A stretch of DNA of 64,000 nt, taken from Dasania marina DSM 21967 (lineage in GTDB: Bacteria; Pseudomonadota; Gammaproteobacteria; Pseudomonadales; Dasaniaceae). Below are positions 1 to 7,191 of this stretch, one piece after another. Below the pieces are notes generated by a model that saw only the letters and a list, made by a program, of their open reading frames with translations, was not told where the DNA came from and made no database searches. The stretch covers positions 92,575-156,574 of the forward strand of contig NZ_KB891588.1 of NCBI RefSeq assembly GCF_000373485.1, read 5' to 3'. The position numbers and the translations under genes were made by a program. The number at the start of each line of letters is the position of its first letter. Position 1 is the first letter of the stretch.

Positions 1-2
1 AA

Positions 3-224
3 CTAGCCCGCTACGGTATACGCTCAGCCGGTGTGGCCCCCGGTTTTATCGCCACCGATATGGTTGCCAGCATGAAGCCCGAAGCCATAGAAAAATTCAC
101 CTCGGTCATCCCCGCTCGCCGCCTAGGCACCCCGGAAGAAATCGCCGAAACCTGCCTCTATATATTAGAGACCGACTATGTAAATGGCCGCATTATAGAA
201 ATGGATGGCGGTTTGCGGCTGTAA
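3..224 (+). CDS. SDR family oxidoreductase, C-terminal fragment
   Basis: The 5' part lies outside the window; only about 73 C-terminal residues are seen, running in frame from the left edge to a TAA at 222-224. The text contains the short-chain dehydrogenase element PGFIATDM, which follows the catalytic Tyr-Lys region in FabG-like enzymes, and ends with the typical FabG-type tail (GRIIEMDGGLRL). This family uses NAD(P)H to reduce 3-oxoacyl-ACP or related carbonyl substrates. The Rossmann fold and catalytic residues are off the edge, so the substrate cannot be assigned. It is followed closely by a degenerate 7-bp repeat tract. Confidence 0.85.
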   Translation, partial: LARYGIRSAGVAPGFIATDMVASMKPEAIEKFTSVIPARRLGTPEEIAETCLYILETDYVNGRIIEMDGGLRL

Positions 225-229
225 GCCGC

Positions 230-264
230 AGTCGCTAGTACTTAGTCGATAGTCTCTAGAGTGG
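230..264. repeat. Degenerate heptamer tract (AGTCGAT-like)
   Basis: Five consecutive 7-bp blocks begin 6 bp after the SDR stop codon: AGTCGCT, AGTACTT, AGTCGAT, AGTCTCT and AGAGTGG. The third block is identical to the unit of the long array at 63906-64000, so this looks like a decayed array of the same family. Confidence 0.5.
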
Positions 265-308
265 CAGGAGCCCGCTTTTTCTAGCGACTCCCCCTATAGA
301 CTTCTCCT

Positions 309-620
309 ATGACTGAAATTTCCAACGCCCACAAAATCTGGCTGGCGGTGCAGCAAATCCCTGCTGGCCGTGTTGCCACCTATGGCCAAGTGGCCGATCT
401 GGCCGGCCTGCCCGGTGCCGCTAGGCTGGTGGGTAATACCATGCACAAGCTGCCAGAAGGCAGCCAATTACCTTGGCACCGGGTGGTTAATGCACAGGGC
501 AAGCTCTCGCTACCCGAAGGCTCAGCAGGCTATCGCGAGCAAAAGCTACGCTTAGAAAGTGAAGGCATCGTCTTTAAAGGGCCACGCATTCCGCTAGTGG
601 ATTATCGCTGGCTGCTTTAA
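309..620 (+). CDS. Alkyltransferase-like (Atl) DNA-binding protein, MGMT family
   Basis: A 103-residue protein matching the DNA-binding domain of O6-alkylguanine-DNA alkyltransferases (GRVATYGQVADLAG helix region, then LPWHRVVNAQGKLS). The active-site motif PCHR of true alkyltransferases reads PWHR here: tryptophan replaces the acceptor cysteine, which defines the Atl subfamily (E. coli YbaZ/Atl). Atl proteins bind O6-alkylguanine, flip it out and flag the lesion for nucleotide excision repair rather than repairing it themselves. The length matches that family. The ATG at 309 gives the full domain. It stands alone between the SDR gene and cmoA. Confidence 0.9.
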   Translation: MTEISNAHKIWLAVQQIPAGRVATYGQVADLAGLPGAARLVGNTMHKLPEGSQLPWHRVVNAQGKLSLPEGSAGYREQKLRLESEGIVFKGPRIPLVDYRWLL

Positions 621-723
621 GAGCAATATAACTAAGAACAAATAATAAGCAGAAACAATCTGTGCTAAAATCTCGCCCCCTTATTTAGCCTATAGACTAC
701 ACAAGCTTGTGCACCCTATTGCC

Positions 724-1452
724 ATGACCGAAAAAGATTCTATTTACGCCAGCAGTCTAGATAACATTGCCAACTTTGCCTTCGACGACAAAGTCGCCGC
801 CGTATTCCCCGATATGATACAGCGCTCGGTGCCCGGCTATAGCACTATTATCGCCATGACAGGGGTGATGGCCGAACGCTACGCCCAAGCCGGCAGCTAC
901 TGCTACGACCTAGGCTGCTCACTAGGCGCCTCCACCCTAGCCATGGCCAAGCAAATTGAAGGGCGCAATTGCAACATCATAGGGGTGGATAATTCTGCCG
1001 CCATGCTAGAGCGCTGCAAAGGCAATATCGCCGACAGCGGCACCCGTACGCCCGTGCAATTACTGTGTGACGACCTCAATAACGTCGACATCAAAAATGC
1101 CTCAGTCGTGGTGCTTAACTTTACTCTGCAATTTATCGCCATAGAGCAACGCGCCGCTTTACTAACGCGTATCGCCGAGGGTATGAACGAAGGCGGTATT
1201 TTAATACTGTCGGAAAAAATCTTATTTGAAGATGAGCACCTGCAAGCACTCAACACCGATTTACACCACAGCTTTAAACGCGCCAATGGCTATAGCGATT
1301 TAGAAATCAGCCAAAAGCGCGCCGCTATAGAAAAAGTGCTGCTGCCCGAAACCCTAAACACACATCAGCAACGCTTAAAAAACGCCGGTTTTAAATCCAT
1401 AGACGTGTGGTTTCAATGTTTTAACTTTGCCTCTTTGGTCGCCATAAAATAA
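724..1452 (+). CDS. cmoA: Carboxy-S-adenosyl-L-methionine synthase CmoA
   Basis: CmoA converts S-adenosylmethionine and prephenate into carboxy-SAM, the donor used by CmoB to build 5-oxyacetyl-uridine (cmo5U) at tRNA position 34. The 242-residue product has the SAM-binding loop DLGCSLG near residues 62-68 and the family block [14 protein letters not shown] near residue 30. An upstream GTG at 709 would add five residues. I prefer the ATG at 724 because its N-terminus lines up with E. coli CmoA as I recall it. The stop codon overlaps the cmoB start by one base, so the two genes are translationally coupled. Confidence 0.95.
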   Translation: MTEKDSIYASSLDNIANFAFDDKVAAVFPDMIQRSVPGYSTIIAMTGVMAERYAQAGSYCYDLGCSLGASTLAMAKQIEGRNCNIIGVDNSAAMLERCKGNIADSGTRTPVQLLCDDLNNVDIKNASVVVLNFTLQFIAIEQRAALLTRIAEGMNEGGILILSEKILFEDEHLQALNTDLHHSFKRANGYSDLEISQKRAAIEKVLLPETLNTHQQRLKNAGFKSIDVWFQCFNFASLVAIK

Positions 1453-2450
1453 TGACGGATTTACTTAAACACTATCAACCCTTTTTACAGCAACTAGCCG
1501 ACACCGACCTAGCCGACTGGCTAGACAGCCTGCCCCAGCAAATCAGCCAGGGCCTAGATGAAAAACGCTACGGCGACCTACCGCGCTGGAAACAAGTATT
1601 AGCCCAGCTGCCCGAATGGCAGGCGGACTCTATCGATTTAAACCAAGCCGCCATTTCAGTATTGGGCAATACCAACACCGAACAACAAGCCGACTTTACC
1701 GAGCTACTCAAAGGCCTGCACCCTTGGCGCAAGGGTCCCTTTCATTTATTTGGCGTCGATATAGACACCGAGTGGCGCTCGGATTGGAAGTGGGATCGTT
1801 TAGCAAAACACATCAGCCCACTGCAAGGCCGCAAGGTGTTAGACATAGGCTGCGGCAGCGGCTACCACTGCTGGCGCATGCGCGGTGCCGGTGCCGAACT
1901 GGTAATCGGCATAGATCCCACCCCGCTATTTATTATGCAATTCTTGTTATTGCAGCATTACATACAAGATCACGCCGTTGCCGTGCTGCCCATGGGCATA
2001 GAGCACTTGCCTACCAAGCTACAGTTTTTTGATACCGTGTTTTCTATGGGGGTTTTATACCACCGCCGCTCGCCCTTCGATCACTTAATGGAGCTGCGCG
2101 ACTGCCTGCGCCCCGGGGGTGAGCTAGTGCTAGAAACCCTAGTTATCGATGGCGACGAAGGCCATGTATTAGTACCCGAAGACCGCTACGCCCGCATGGG
2201 CAATGTGTGGTTTTTGCCTAGCTCGGCTACATTAATGCAGTGGCTTAAAAAAGTCGGCTTTGTCGATATTGTGTTAATTGATGAAACCGTCACCTCTATA
2301 GCCGAGCAACGCCGCACCGACTGGATGACCTTTTATTCGTTGGAACAATTTTTAGACCCCAACGACCACAGCAAAACCCTAGAAGGCTACCCCGCCCCCA
2401 AGCGCGCCATCATCAGCGCCAAAACCGCGCAAAAAAACAGCGAGAGTTAA
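1452..2450 (+). CDS. cmoB: tRNA U34 carboxymethyltransferase CmoB
   Basis: CmoB transfers the carboxymethyl group of carboxy-SAM to 5-hydroxyuridine at tRNA wobble position 34, giving cmo5U and letting single tRNAs read several codon endings. The 332-residue protein has the class I methyltransferase motif VLDIGCGSGYH near residues 129-139, preceded by the CmoB-specific block PWRKGPFHLFGVDIDTEWRSD. Its length is close to that of the E. coli protein. It starts on the TAATG junction with cmoA and ends 13 bp before the truncated haemoglobin gene, so all three probably share a transcript. Confidence 0.96.
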   Translation: MTDLLKHYQPFLQQLADTDLADWLDSLPQQISQGLDEKRYGDLPRWKQVLAQLPEWQADSIDLNQAAISVLGNTNTEQQADFTELLKGLHPWRKGPFHLFGVDIDTEWRSDWKWDRLAKHISPLQGRKVLDIGCGSGYHCWRMRGAGAELVIGIDPTPLFIMQFLLLQHYIQDHAVAVLPMGIEHLPTKLQFFDTVFSMGVLYHRRSPFDHLMELRDCLRPGGELVLETLVIDGDEGHVLVPEDRYARMGNVWFLPSSATLMQWLKKVGFVDIVLIDETVTSIAEQRRTDWMTFYSLEQFLDPNDHSKTLEGYPAPKRAIISAKTAQKNSES

Positions 2451-2463
2451 GGGAGAGCAGAGC

Positions 2464-2919
2464 ATGAAACAGGATATAGTCAGCCCAGCCGATATTAATG
2501 CCCTGGTCACCGCCTTTTATCAAAAGGTATTACCCGACCCCATTATAGGGTTTATCTTTACCGACATAGCCGGCATAGACTTACAGCAACACCTGCCCAA
2601 GATCGCCGGCTTTTGGCATAAAATACTGCTACCGCAGTCAGCCGAAGGGCAAAGCTATAACGGCCGCACCTTTGAGATACACCAGCAGCTACACCGCCTC
2701 TGCGCCTTAAACGAGCACCACTTTCAGCGCTGGGTAATGCTATTTACCCGCAGCGTTGATGAGCTATACAGCGGCCCTATGGCCGAGCTGGCCAAACAGC
2801 GCGCCGCCGCCATTGCCGAATCTATGCATAAAGGCTTACACAACCAAGCCGCCACTCAACATATGCTGCAGCGGGAACATAGCGGTGTGCAGTTCTTTGA
2901 ACCCGATCAAATTCTCTAA
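2464..2919 (+). CDS. Group III truncated haemoglobin
   Basis: A 151-residue protein of the truncated 2-on-2 globin family. The N-terminal FYQKVLPDPIIGFIF region and the block HLPKIAGFWHKILL are typical of group III (Campylobacter Ctb-like) members; a histidine-rich helix (EIHQQLHRL) follows. Such proteins bind O2 or NO with high affinity and are linked to nitrosative stress or low-oxygen physiology. An SD-like GGGAGAGCAG precedes the ATG. The gene is 13 bp after cmoB and probably in its operon, although no functional link between the two is established. About 20 extra residues at the C-terminus lie beyond the globin core. Confidence 0.88.
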   Translation: MKQDIVSPADINALVTAFYQKVLPDPIIGFIFTDIAGIDLQQHLPKIAGFWHKILLPQSAEGQSYNGRTFEIHQQLHRLCALNEHHFQRWVMLFTRSVDELYSGPMAELAKQRAAAIAESMHKGLHNQAATQHMLQREHSGVQFFEPDQIL

Positions 2920-3244
2920 ACATTTAATCCTATAGTATTCACTGGATGCTGCTATCGCTAAGTATATGTACTTAACAGTGCTCGGTAATTACCGATTTCG
3001 TCTTTGCTTAACAGCCACTATTATCAACACCATGGAACACAAGCTGTTGCTATCCTCAACAGCCCTACCCAGCTAGTCGTTGTTTACTAGCACTCATCTA
3101 GGTCTCACACTTTTTTAGCGCCCTTCGGGGTGCTTTTTTATGCCTGCCGCTTTTTACTTTATCTTTTTACTTTAGTACTGACTTTAAATTTAATCAGCAG
3201 CTGCTATCATGCCGCCCCAACAACCCTAGCTGCCGAGTAGAACC
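2920..3244. other. Intergenic region, possible leader or small RNA ending at a terminator
   Basis: This 325-bp stretch has no coding ORF that I would accept. Its only clear element is the Rho-independent terminator at 3117-3139, about 200 bp after the haemoglobin stop. That distance is long for a simple operon terminator and leaves room for a small RNA of roughly 100-170 nt. I did not recognise 6S RNA, SRP RNA, a Csr-type RNA or any riboswitch. The final 100 bp should hold the promoter of the small gene at 3245; TATCAT at 3205-3210 is a possible -10. Confidence 0.35.
3117..3139 (+). terminator. Rho-independent terminator
   Basis: The hairpin is AGCGCCC, loop TTCG, then GGGTGCT (one G-T pair), followed directly by a run of T. 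A UUCG-type tetraloop and U-tract make this a strong intrinsic terminator on the plus strand. Confidence 0.85.
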
Positions 3245-3526
3245 ATGCCCAAGCCTATCACCACTCAAATCACCACCATGCAAACCATGGCCAAGTCGGG
3301 TAACAAAATCTCGGAAATATTGAGCTATTTGGCCCAGCAAGAAGGTATAGAGGAGCAACTCGTACTGATGGAACGCTGCCGCGACGCCTTTAACTGCAGC
3401 TTAGGTAACGTAACAGCTATAGGGGCATGGTGGCATGACAACAGCTGCGAATTAGATAATGACGCCCTCGATGCCTATATCGGTTATGTGCTAACTGATT
3501 ACCTAGCGGGTAACAGCAGCAGCTGA
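3245..3526 (+). CDS. Small hypothetical protein (93 aa)
   Basis: I do not recognise this protein. It is 93 residues, soluble in character, with no signal peptide or membrane segment. It has a helical-looking N-terminal half (TQITTMQTMAKSGNKISEIL), two cysteines in RCRDAFNCS and an acidic C-terminal half (CELDNDALDAYIGYVLTDYL). It sits alone between a terminator upstream and the MATE gene 175 bp downstream. A plausible -10 (TATCAT, 3205-3210) lies upstream. Base composition resembles the neighbours and the ORF is bounded by sensible signals, so it is probably a real lineage-specific gene. Confidence 0.6.
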   Translation: MPKPITTQITTMQTMAKSGNKISEILSYLAQQEGIEEQLVLMERCRDAFNCSLGNVTAIGAWWHDNSCELDNDALDAYIGYVLTDYLAGNSSS

Positions 3527-3701
3527 TTGCATAGCAACACCTCACAACAAATGCTAATTGCCGGCAACCCGCAATAAGCATTAGTCGGGCGACATTTACT
3601 GCAGCAAAAGCCTAGCAGTAAGTAAGCACCATGCCGATATAAGCCCAGCTAAACCCGCCGCCGCCCATGCTATAGTAGCCCGCCATTTTGACGACACAAT
3701 T

Positions 3702-5084
3702 ATGAACAAGGTAAGAAACAGTTCTTTGCGCGCCTACCGGCACGAAGCCAGCAAATTACTTACCCTCAGCGCACCTATTTTAATAGGCCAGCTTGCCATT
3801 ACCGGCATGGGCGCAACCGACACGATTATGGCCGGTAATTATAGTGCTACCGACCTAGCCGCCATTGCCATAGGGCAAAGTTTTTGGCTGCCCACACTGT
3901 TGTTTTTAGTCGGATTTTTTACCGCCACCACCAGCCTAATCGCCCACGCCTTTGGCGCCAATAATACATCCACCATCAAAGCCCTGTTCGGCCAATCACT
4001 GCTGTGGGCAGCCATACTGTCACCGCTGGGGATAGTGTTGCTCAATAATGCCTCGCCGCTAATAGCACTACTTAAACTAGAGCCCGAATTAAGCCAAATC
4101 TGCGCCGATTATTTAACGGCGCTGTCCTATGGCTTACCCGGCGGCGCGGCTTTTTTAGTGATGCGCAGCCTCAGCGAAGGCATGGGTAAAACCCGCCCGG
4201 TGATGCTGATACAGCTGATCACCTTTGCCACCAACATCCCCCTAAACTACATGTTTATTTATGGCCGCTGGGGCGCACCCGAACTAGGTGGCGTAGGCTG
4301 CGGCTACGCCAGCGCCATCGCCCTATGGCTGCAATGCCTGCTGGGGCTGCTGCTCATCAACAAGCTCTCTATATTTCGCTCACTACAACTGTTTAGCGAC
4401 AGAATCAGCCTGCAAGCCGCCGTTTTCAAACGCATATGCGCCTTGGGCGTACCTATAGCCTTTACCTTTTTAGCCGAGGTTATACTATTTTCTATTATTG
4501 CCTTAATTATCGCCCCGCTGGGCACCGTGGTGATTGCCGGCCACCAAATTGCCCTTAGCGTGTCGGCGCTAACATTTATGATTCCCTTAAGCGTAGGTAT
4601 AGCGACTACCATTAGCGCCGGCCAGCAACTGGGCGCCCAGCGGCAAGCGCAAGCTAACTTGGTATGCCGTACAGGATTGGGGCTAATTTTAATCACATCA
4701 TCAACAATGATGCTGATCATTCTATGGTTGAAAGCCGATGTGGCTGGGCTATATAGCAACAATGACAGCGTGATAGGCATAGCCAGTTCGCTGCTTGTTT
4801 TTGCGGCGATTTATCAAATACCCGATGCGGTACAAATCTGCATGGCCAGCGCGCTGCGCGCCTACCAAGACACCCGCATACCTTTATTGGTTGTGCTCTT
4901 TGCCTATTGGGCGATTAGTGTGCCTTTAGGCTGGGCGCTAAGTTTTGGTAAATTCGGGCTGACACCCTTAGGGGCAAAAGGCATGTGGATAGGCTTGGTG
5001 TGCGGCCTAAGCCTGGCCGCATTAATGCTGGGCTGGCGTTATATAATTATTAGCCGCCGGGCTATGACTGCCCATCAAAGCTAA
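3702..5084 (+). CDS. MATE family multidrug/cation antiporter (NorM-like)
   Basis: A 460-residue inner-membrane protein with about 12 hydrophobic segments in two similar halves, as in MATE exporters. Diagnostic blocks are LSAPILIGQLAITGMGATDT near residue 24 and, in the second half, LGVPIAFTFLAEVILFS and VGIATTISAGQQLGA. MATE proteins of the NorM branch expel cationic drugs and dyes in exchange for Na+ or H+. Specificity cannot be read from the sequence. The last 23 bp overlap tail-to-tail with the zinc-ribbon gene on the other strand. A TATAGT at 3671-3676 is a possible -10. Confidence 0.93.
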   Translation: MNKVRNSSLRAYRHEASKLLTLSAPILIGQLAITGMGATDTIMAGNYSATDLAAIAIGQSFWLPTLLFLVGFFTATTSLIAHAFGANNTSTIKALFGQSLLWAAILSPLGIVLLNNASPLIALLKLEPELSQICADYLTALSYGLPGGAAFLVMRSLSEGMGKTRPVMLIQLITFATNIPLNYMFIYGRWGAPELGGVGCGYASAIALWLQCLLGLLLINKLSIFRSLQLFSDRISLQAAVFKRICALGVPIAFTFLAEVILFSIIALIIAPLGTVVIAGHQIALSVSALTFMIPLSVGIATTISAGQQLGAQRQAQANLVCRTGLGLILITSSTMMLIILWLKADVAGLYSNNDSVIGIASSLLVFAAIYQIPDAVQICMASALRAYQDTRIPLLVVLFAYWAISVPLGWALSFGKFGLTPLGAKGMWIGLVCGLSLAALMLGWRYIIISRRAMTAHQS

Positions 5085-5385
5085 ACACCCGACTAGCCAA
5101 CACCCACGCCCAAGGGCCTGCTTGCACCTGCGCCAGCTCGGGTGCTGGGCAGGCAAACTGCCATTGCAACGCACCACAATAACGGCAGGGCGGTAAGTCT
5201 ATGGCGGGTATTTTAAAAAAGTGGCGGGACAAATCAACACTGTCGTAATACACATCATTAAGCGCCGCATTAAACAAATACTGCCCTTGGCAAGCACCGC
5301 AGGCCTCTACCGACAACTCATCTTCACCGCAAAGATTACCGCCACGCTGCGTAATTAACTCCGTGTTAAATGCTATCGCTGTCAC
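5062..5385 (-). CDS. Small zinc-ribbon-like hypothetical protein
   Basis: A protein of about 107 residues with two CxxC knuckles, EACGACQG and PCRYCGAL, about 35-40 residues apart, the layout of a zinc ribbon. I do not recognise the family. I chose the GTG at 5385-5383 because GAGGGGAGGG lies just upstream of it. An ATG at 5415 would add ten residues but would place this SD inside the gene. Its 3' end overlaps the last 23 bp of the MATE gene in convergent orientation. Function unknown; a metal-binding or nucleic-acid-binding role is only a guess. Confidence 0.65.
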   Translation of the reverse strand: MTAIAFNTELITQRGGNLCGEDELSVEACGACQGQYLFNAALNDVYYDSVDLSRHFFKIPAIDLPPCRYCGALQWQFACPAPELAQVQAGPWAWVLASRVFSFDGQS

Positions 5386-5445
5386 TATCCCTCCCCTCGC
5401 AAAATGGCTAGCCATAAAGCGTTAATCCATAAAATACTAGACCAT

Positions 5446-5473
5446 AAAAAAAGGCCCCTGCAAGGAGCCTTTT
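5446..5473 (-). terminator. Rho-independent terminator of the leftward PEP-CTERM gene
   Basis: The inverted repeat AAAAGGCCCC / GGAGCCTTTT (one mismatch, loop TGCAA) ends, on the minus strand, in a run of seven T. It lies 28 bp after the stop of the PEP-CTERM gene at 5501 and before the zinc-ribbon start, so it separates the two minus-strand genes. Confidence 0.8.
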
Positions 5474-5500
5474 AAGCAAACTAGCTGCTAAGCAATAAGC

Positions 5501-6064
5501 TTAACGCTGTTTGCGACGTGATGCTACTAAGCCAACTAAACCCAAGCCTAAAAGCGCTATAGAACCGGGTTCAGGAACAGTAGTAGGGGCGCCACGACTC
5601 CAAAGTTTCATATTGGATAGACCGCCACCGCCACCAGTTAACTTGTCATAGGAGAATGTGCCACTGGTTGCACCAGTTTCAATAGTCCATGCAAAGTGAT
5701 CTGGGCTGCCGCCGCCGTTACCGACGTGTATGGAGATAATCGCTTCGCCAAATAGGCTCCAAAAAGAAGCATCAATAGCCCAAGTCCCGGTAACATGCTG
5801 ACCCCAAGAGTCGGCATTAGTAGTCAAAAAACCACTAGTACCATTACTACCATCGTTACTGCCTTGCTGAGTCCACGTAGGACCAAACAATGCATTAATG
5901 GTAGATCCATTACCATTGGTATTACCTTCACCCGTTAAACATGAAGTGGCTGAGTCCAATTCAGCCCAGCGCTGTGTACTACCGCAACCGATGTTCGCCG
6001 ACCACGACGCATTGGCAGCAACTAGTAAGAACACGCTTACAACAGTTGTAAATATGCTTTTCAT
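5501..6064 (-). CDS. PEP-CTERM sorting-domain exported protein 1
   Basis: A 187-residue exported protein. It has a signal peptide (MKSIFTTVVSVFLLVAANAS, cleavage near A-S-W-S-A) and a Gly/Asn/Ser/Thr-rich middle with few charged residues. The C-terminus is a classic PEP-CTERM domain: VPEPGS, a hydrophobic helix, then SRRKQR. Exosortase (XrtA) recognises this tail and processes the protein for delivery beyond the inner membrane, usually with exopolysaccharide. The start at 6064 is preferred over an upstream in-frame ATG at 6100 because an AGGATG-type SD precedes it. A sigma-54 promoter lies about 95 bp upstream. The passenger domain is not recognised. No exosortase gene is in the window. Confidence 0.88.
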   Translation of the reverse strand: MKSIFTTVVSVFLLVAANASWSANIGCGSTQRWAELDSATSCLTGEGNTNGNGSTINALFGPTWTQQGSNDGSNGTSGFLTTNADSWGQHVTGTWAIDASFWSLFGEAIISIHVGNGGGSPDHFAWTIETGATSGTFSYDKLTGGGGGLSNMKLWSRGAPTTVPEPGSIALLGLGLVGLVASRRKQR

Positions 6065-6157
6065 TTCTAAAATCATCCTGGTTTTATTTAAATCATCCAA
6101 TCAAACACTCGGCTTACATCAACATCATTGTCCATAAACCGATCGGTGCTATTAAAT

Positions 6158-6172
6158 GCAAAATCCAAGCCA
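6158..6172 (-). promoter_or_regulatory. Sigma-54 promoter of PEP-CTERM gene 1
   Basis: On the minus strand the 15-mer TGGCTTGGATTTTGC matches the RpoN consensus TGGCACG-N4-TTGC at 9 of 11 defined positions, including the invariant GG and GC with correct spacing. The predicted start site is near 6147, giving a leader of about 83 nt. The mirror-image promoter at 6430-6444 strengthens the call. Confidence 0.65.
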
Positions 6173-6235
6173 TTAAATTTAAGTCGTTAAGAAACAATAA
6201 TTTATAAGAACTAATCGACTATCAAACCTACAATC

Positions 6236-6253
6236 ATGTAAATTATACCGACA
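6236..6253 (-). promoter_or_regulatory. Putative enhancer-binding site for PEP-CTERM promoter 1
   Basis: On the minus strand this reads TGTCGGTATAATTTACAT. It shares TGTCG, a central A and TTTACAT (13 of 18) with the site at 6360-6377 and points toward its own sigma-54 promoter, centred at about -98. That is normal for a sigma-54 activator. The identity of the activator (for example a PrsR-type regulator) is inference. Confidence 0.5.
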
Positions 6254-6359
6254 TCGTATGTAACCACTGACGCAGCAACGCCTTTACCCCCAGCGACTGC
6301 GCATTAATCAAGCGCAAAAGTATAGCTGGCCCAACTAGCCCGCTGCCCACACCCGCCAC

Positions 6360-6377
6360 TGTCGAGTAAGTTTACAT
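6360..6377 (+). promoter_or_regulatory. Putative enhancer-binding site for PEP-CTERM promoter 2
   Basis: TGTCGAGTAAGTTTACAT on the plus strand is the inverted partner of the site at 6236-6253. Its centre is about 88 bp upstream of the start site predicted from the sigma-54 promoter at 6430-6444. The equal distance and same relative orientation at both promoters suggest one shared activator. Confidence 0.5.
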
Positions 6378-6429
6378 TATAAAAAATTGCAAAATGATTT
6401 CCCTAACAAATACATAACGTTAAAGTTTA

Positions 6430-6444
6430 TGGCCTGTTTGTTGC
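6430..6444 (+). promoter_or_regulatory. Sigma-54 promoter of PEP-CTERM gene 2
   Basis: TGGCCTGTTTGTTGC fits TGGCACG-N4-TTGC at 9 of 11 defined positions with the required 15-bp geometry. The predicted start site is near 6456, about 50 nt before the ATG at 6506. Confidence 0.65.
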
Positions 6445-6505
6445 TGCAATACACGCTGTCGAAAGACTGCAGTATTTATCCTCTTATACAAGGCGGAAAC
6501 ATACA

Positions 6506-7099
6506 ATGAATAAGCTACTAGGCGGCGTTATTTCTACGGTAATAATGTCAACTTCTTTATCAGCCTCTGCTGGCGTCATCAACAACTGGGAAGGCACCGG
6601 TGTAGACTTTTTCTCCAGCTGGATAGGCGATACCTTAAGAATTGAAATCGATGCTGGCAATATAACCGCTGGCTCTGGTTGGGATGGTGCTGTCAGAATA
6701 GACTCCATAGCAATTAATGATTTTGGCGTGGCCTTTGCCAATGCTAGCGATATCACCCTCGACGGCCCAGGGGCATCCTTTGACGGCATAACTGATGGCT
6801 GGGGACTCAATGCTAACGGCTGCCAGGCGCTCACCGGTGGTGTTAACCACCCCTGTTTTAGCGGCAGCGAACTGTTAACCAACAATATGTTCTTTGATTT
6901 CACCTTTGCCAATGCTGTTAGCAACTATACCGATAACCCCCATTTAAAAGTGCGCTTTATCGATGCTAATGGTAACAAAAAAGGCAGCCTGCTATCTCAA
7001 GACTTGCCCTCAAGAACCGTTGTGCCTGAGCCCTCATCTATAGCGCTGCTATTTTTAGGCCTTGCCGGCTTACTGGCTTCACGCCGCCAGCAACATTAA
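6506..7099 (+). CDS. PEP-CTERM sorting-domain exported protein 2
   Basis: A 197-residue exported protein with an N-terminal signal peptide ending near SASAG. A passenger of about 150 residues follows (WEGTGVDFFSSWIGDTLRIE and onward; two cysteines). The C-terminal PEP-CTERM domain is VPEPSS, a hydrophobic helix and SRRQQH. Only the sorting tail clearly resembles the divergent PEP-CTERM protein; the passengers do not look homologous. AAGGCGG lies upstream of the ATG. Expression is predicted to depend on sigma-54. Exosortase-dependent processing follows from the family; the mature protein's job is unknown. Confidence 0.9.
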   Translation: MNKLLGGVISTVIMSTSLSASAGVINNWEGTGVDFFSSWIGDTLRIEIDAGNITAGSGWDGAVRIDSIAINDFGVAFANASDITLDGPGASFDGITDGWGLNANGCQALTGGVNHPCFSGSELLTNNMFFDFTFANAVSNYTDNPHLKVRFIDANGNKKGSLLSQDLPSRTVVPEPSSIALLFLGLAGLLASRRQQH

Positions 7100-7127
7100 A
7101 GGGCTATCCCGCCCCTAAGCTACACTC

Positions 7128-7156
7128 CCCAACCGCAGGGCAACCCTGCGGTTGGG
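7128..7156. terminator. Strong hairpin after PEP-CTERM gene 2
   Basis: A perfect 13-bp inverted repeat (CCCAACCGCAGGG, loop CAA, CCCTGCGGTTGGG) begins 28 bp after the stop codon. It lacks a following T-run on either strand, so it may block 3' degradation or act as a weak or factor-dependent terminator rather than a standard one. Confidence 0.5.
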
Positions 7157-7191
7157 CTGCATAATCTATATACACCGATAACCCCTTTCCA

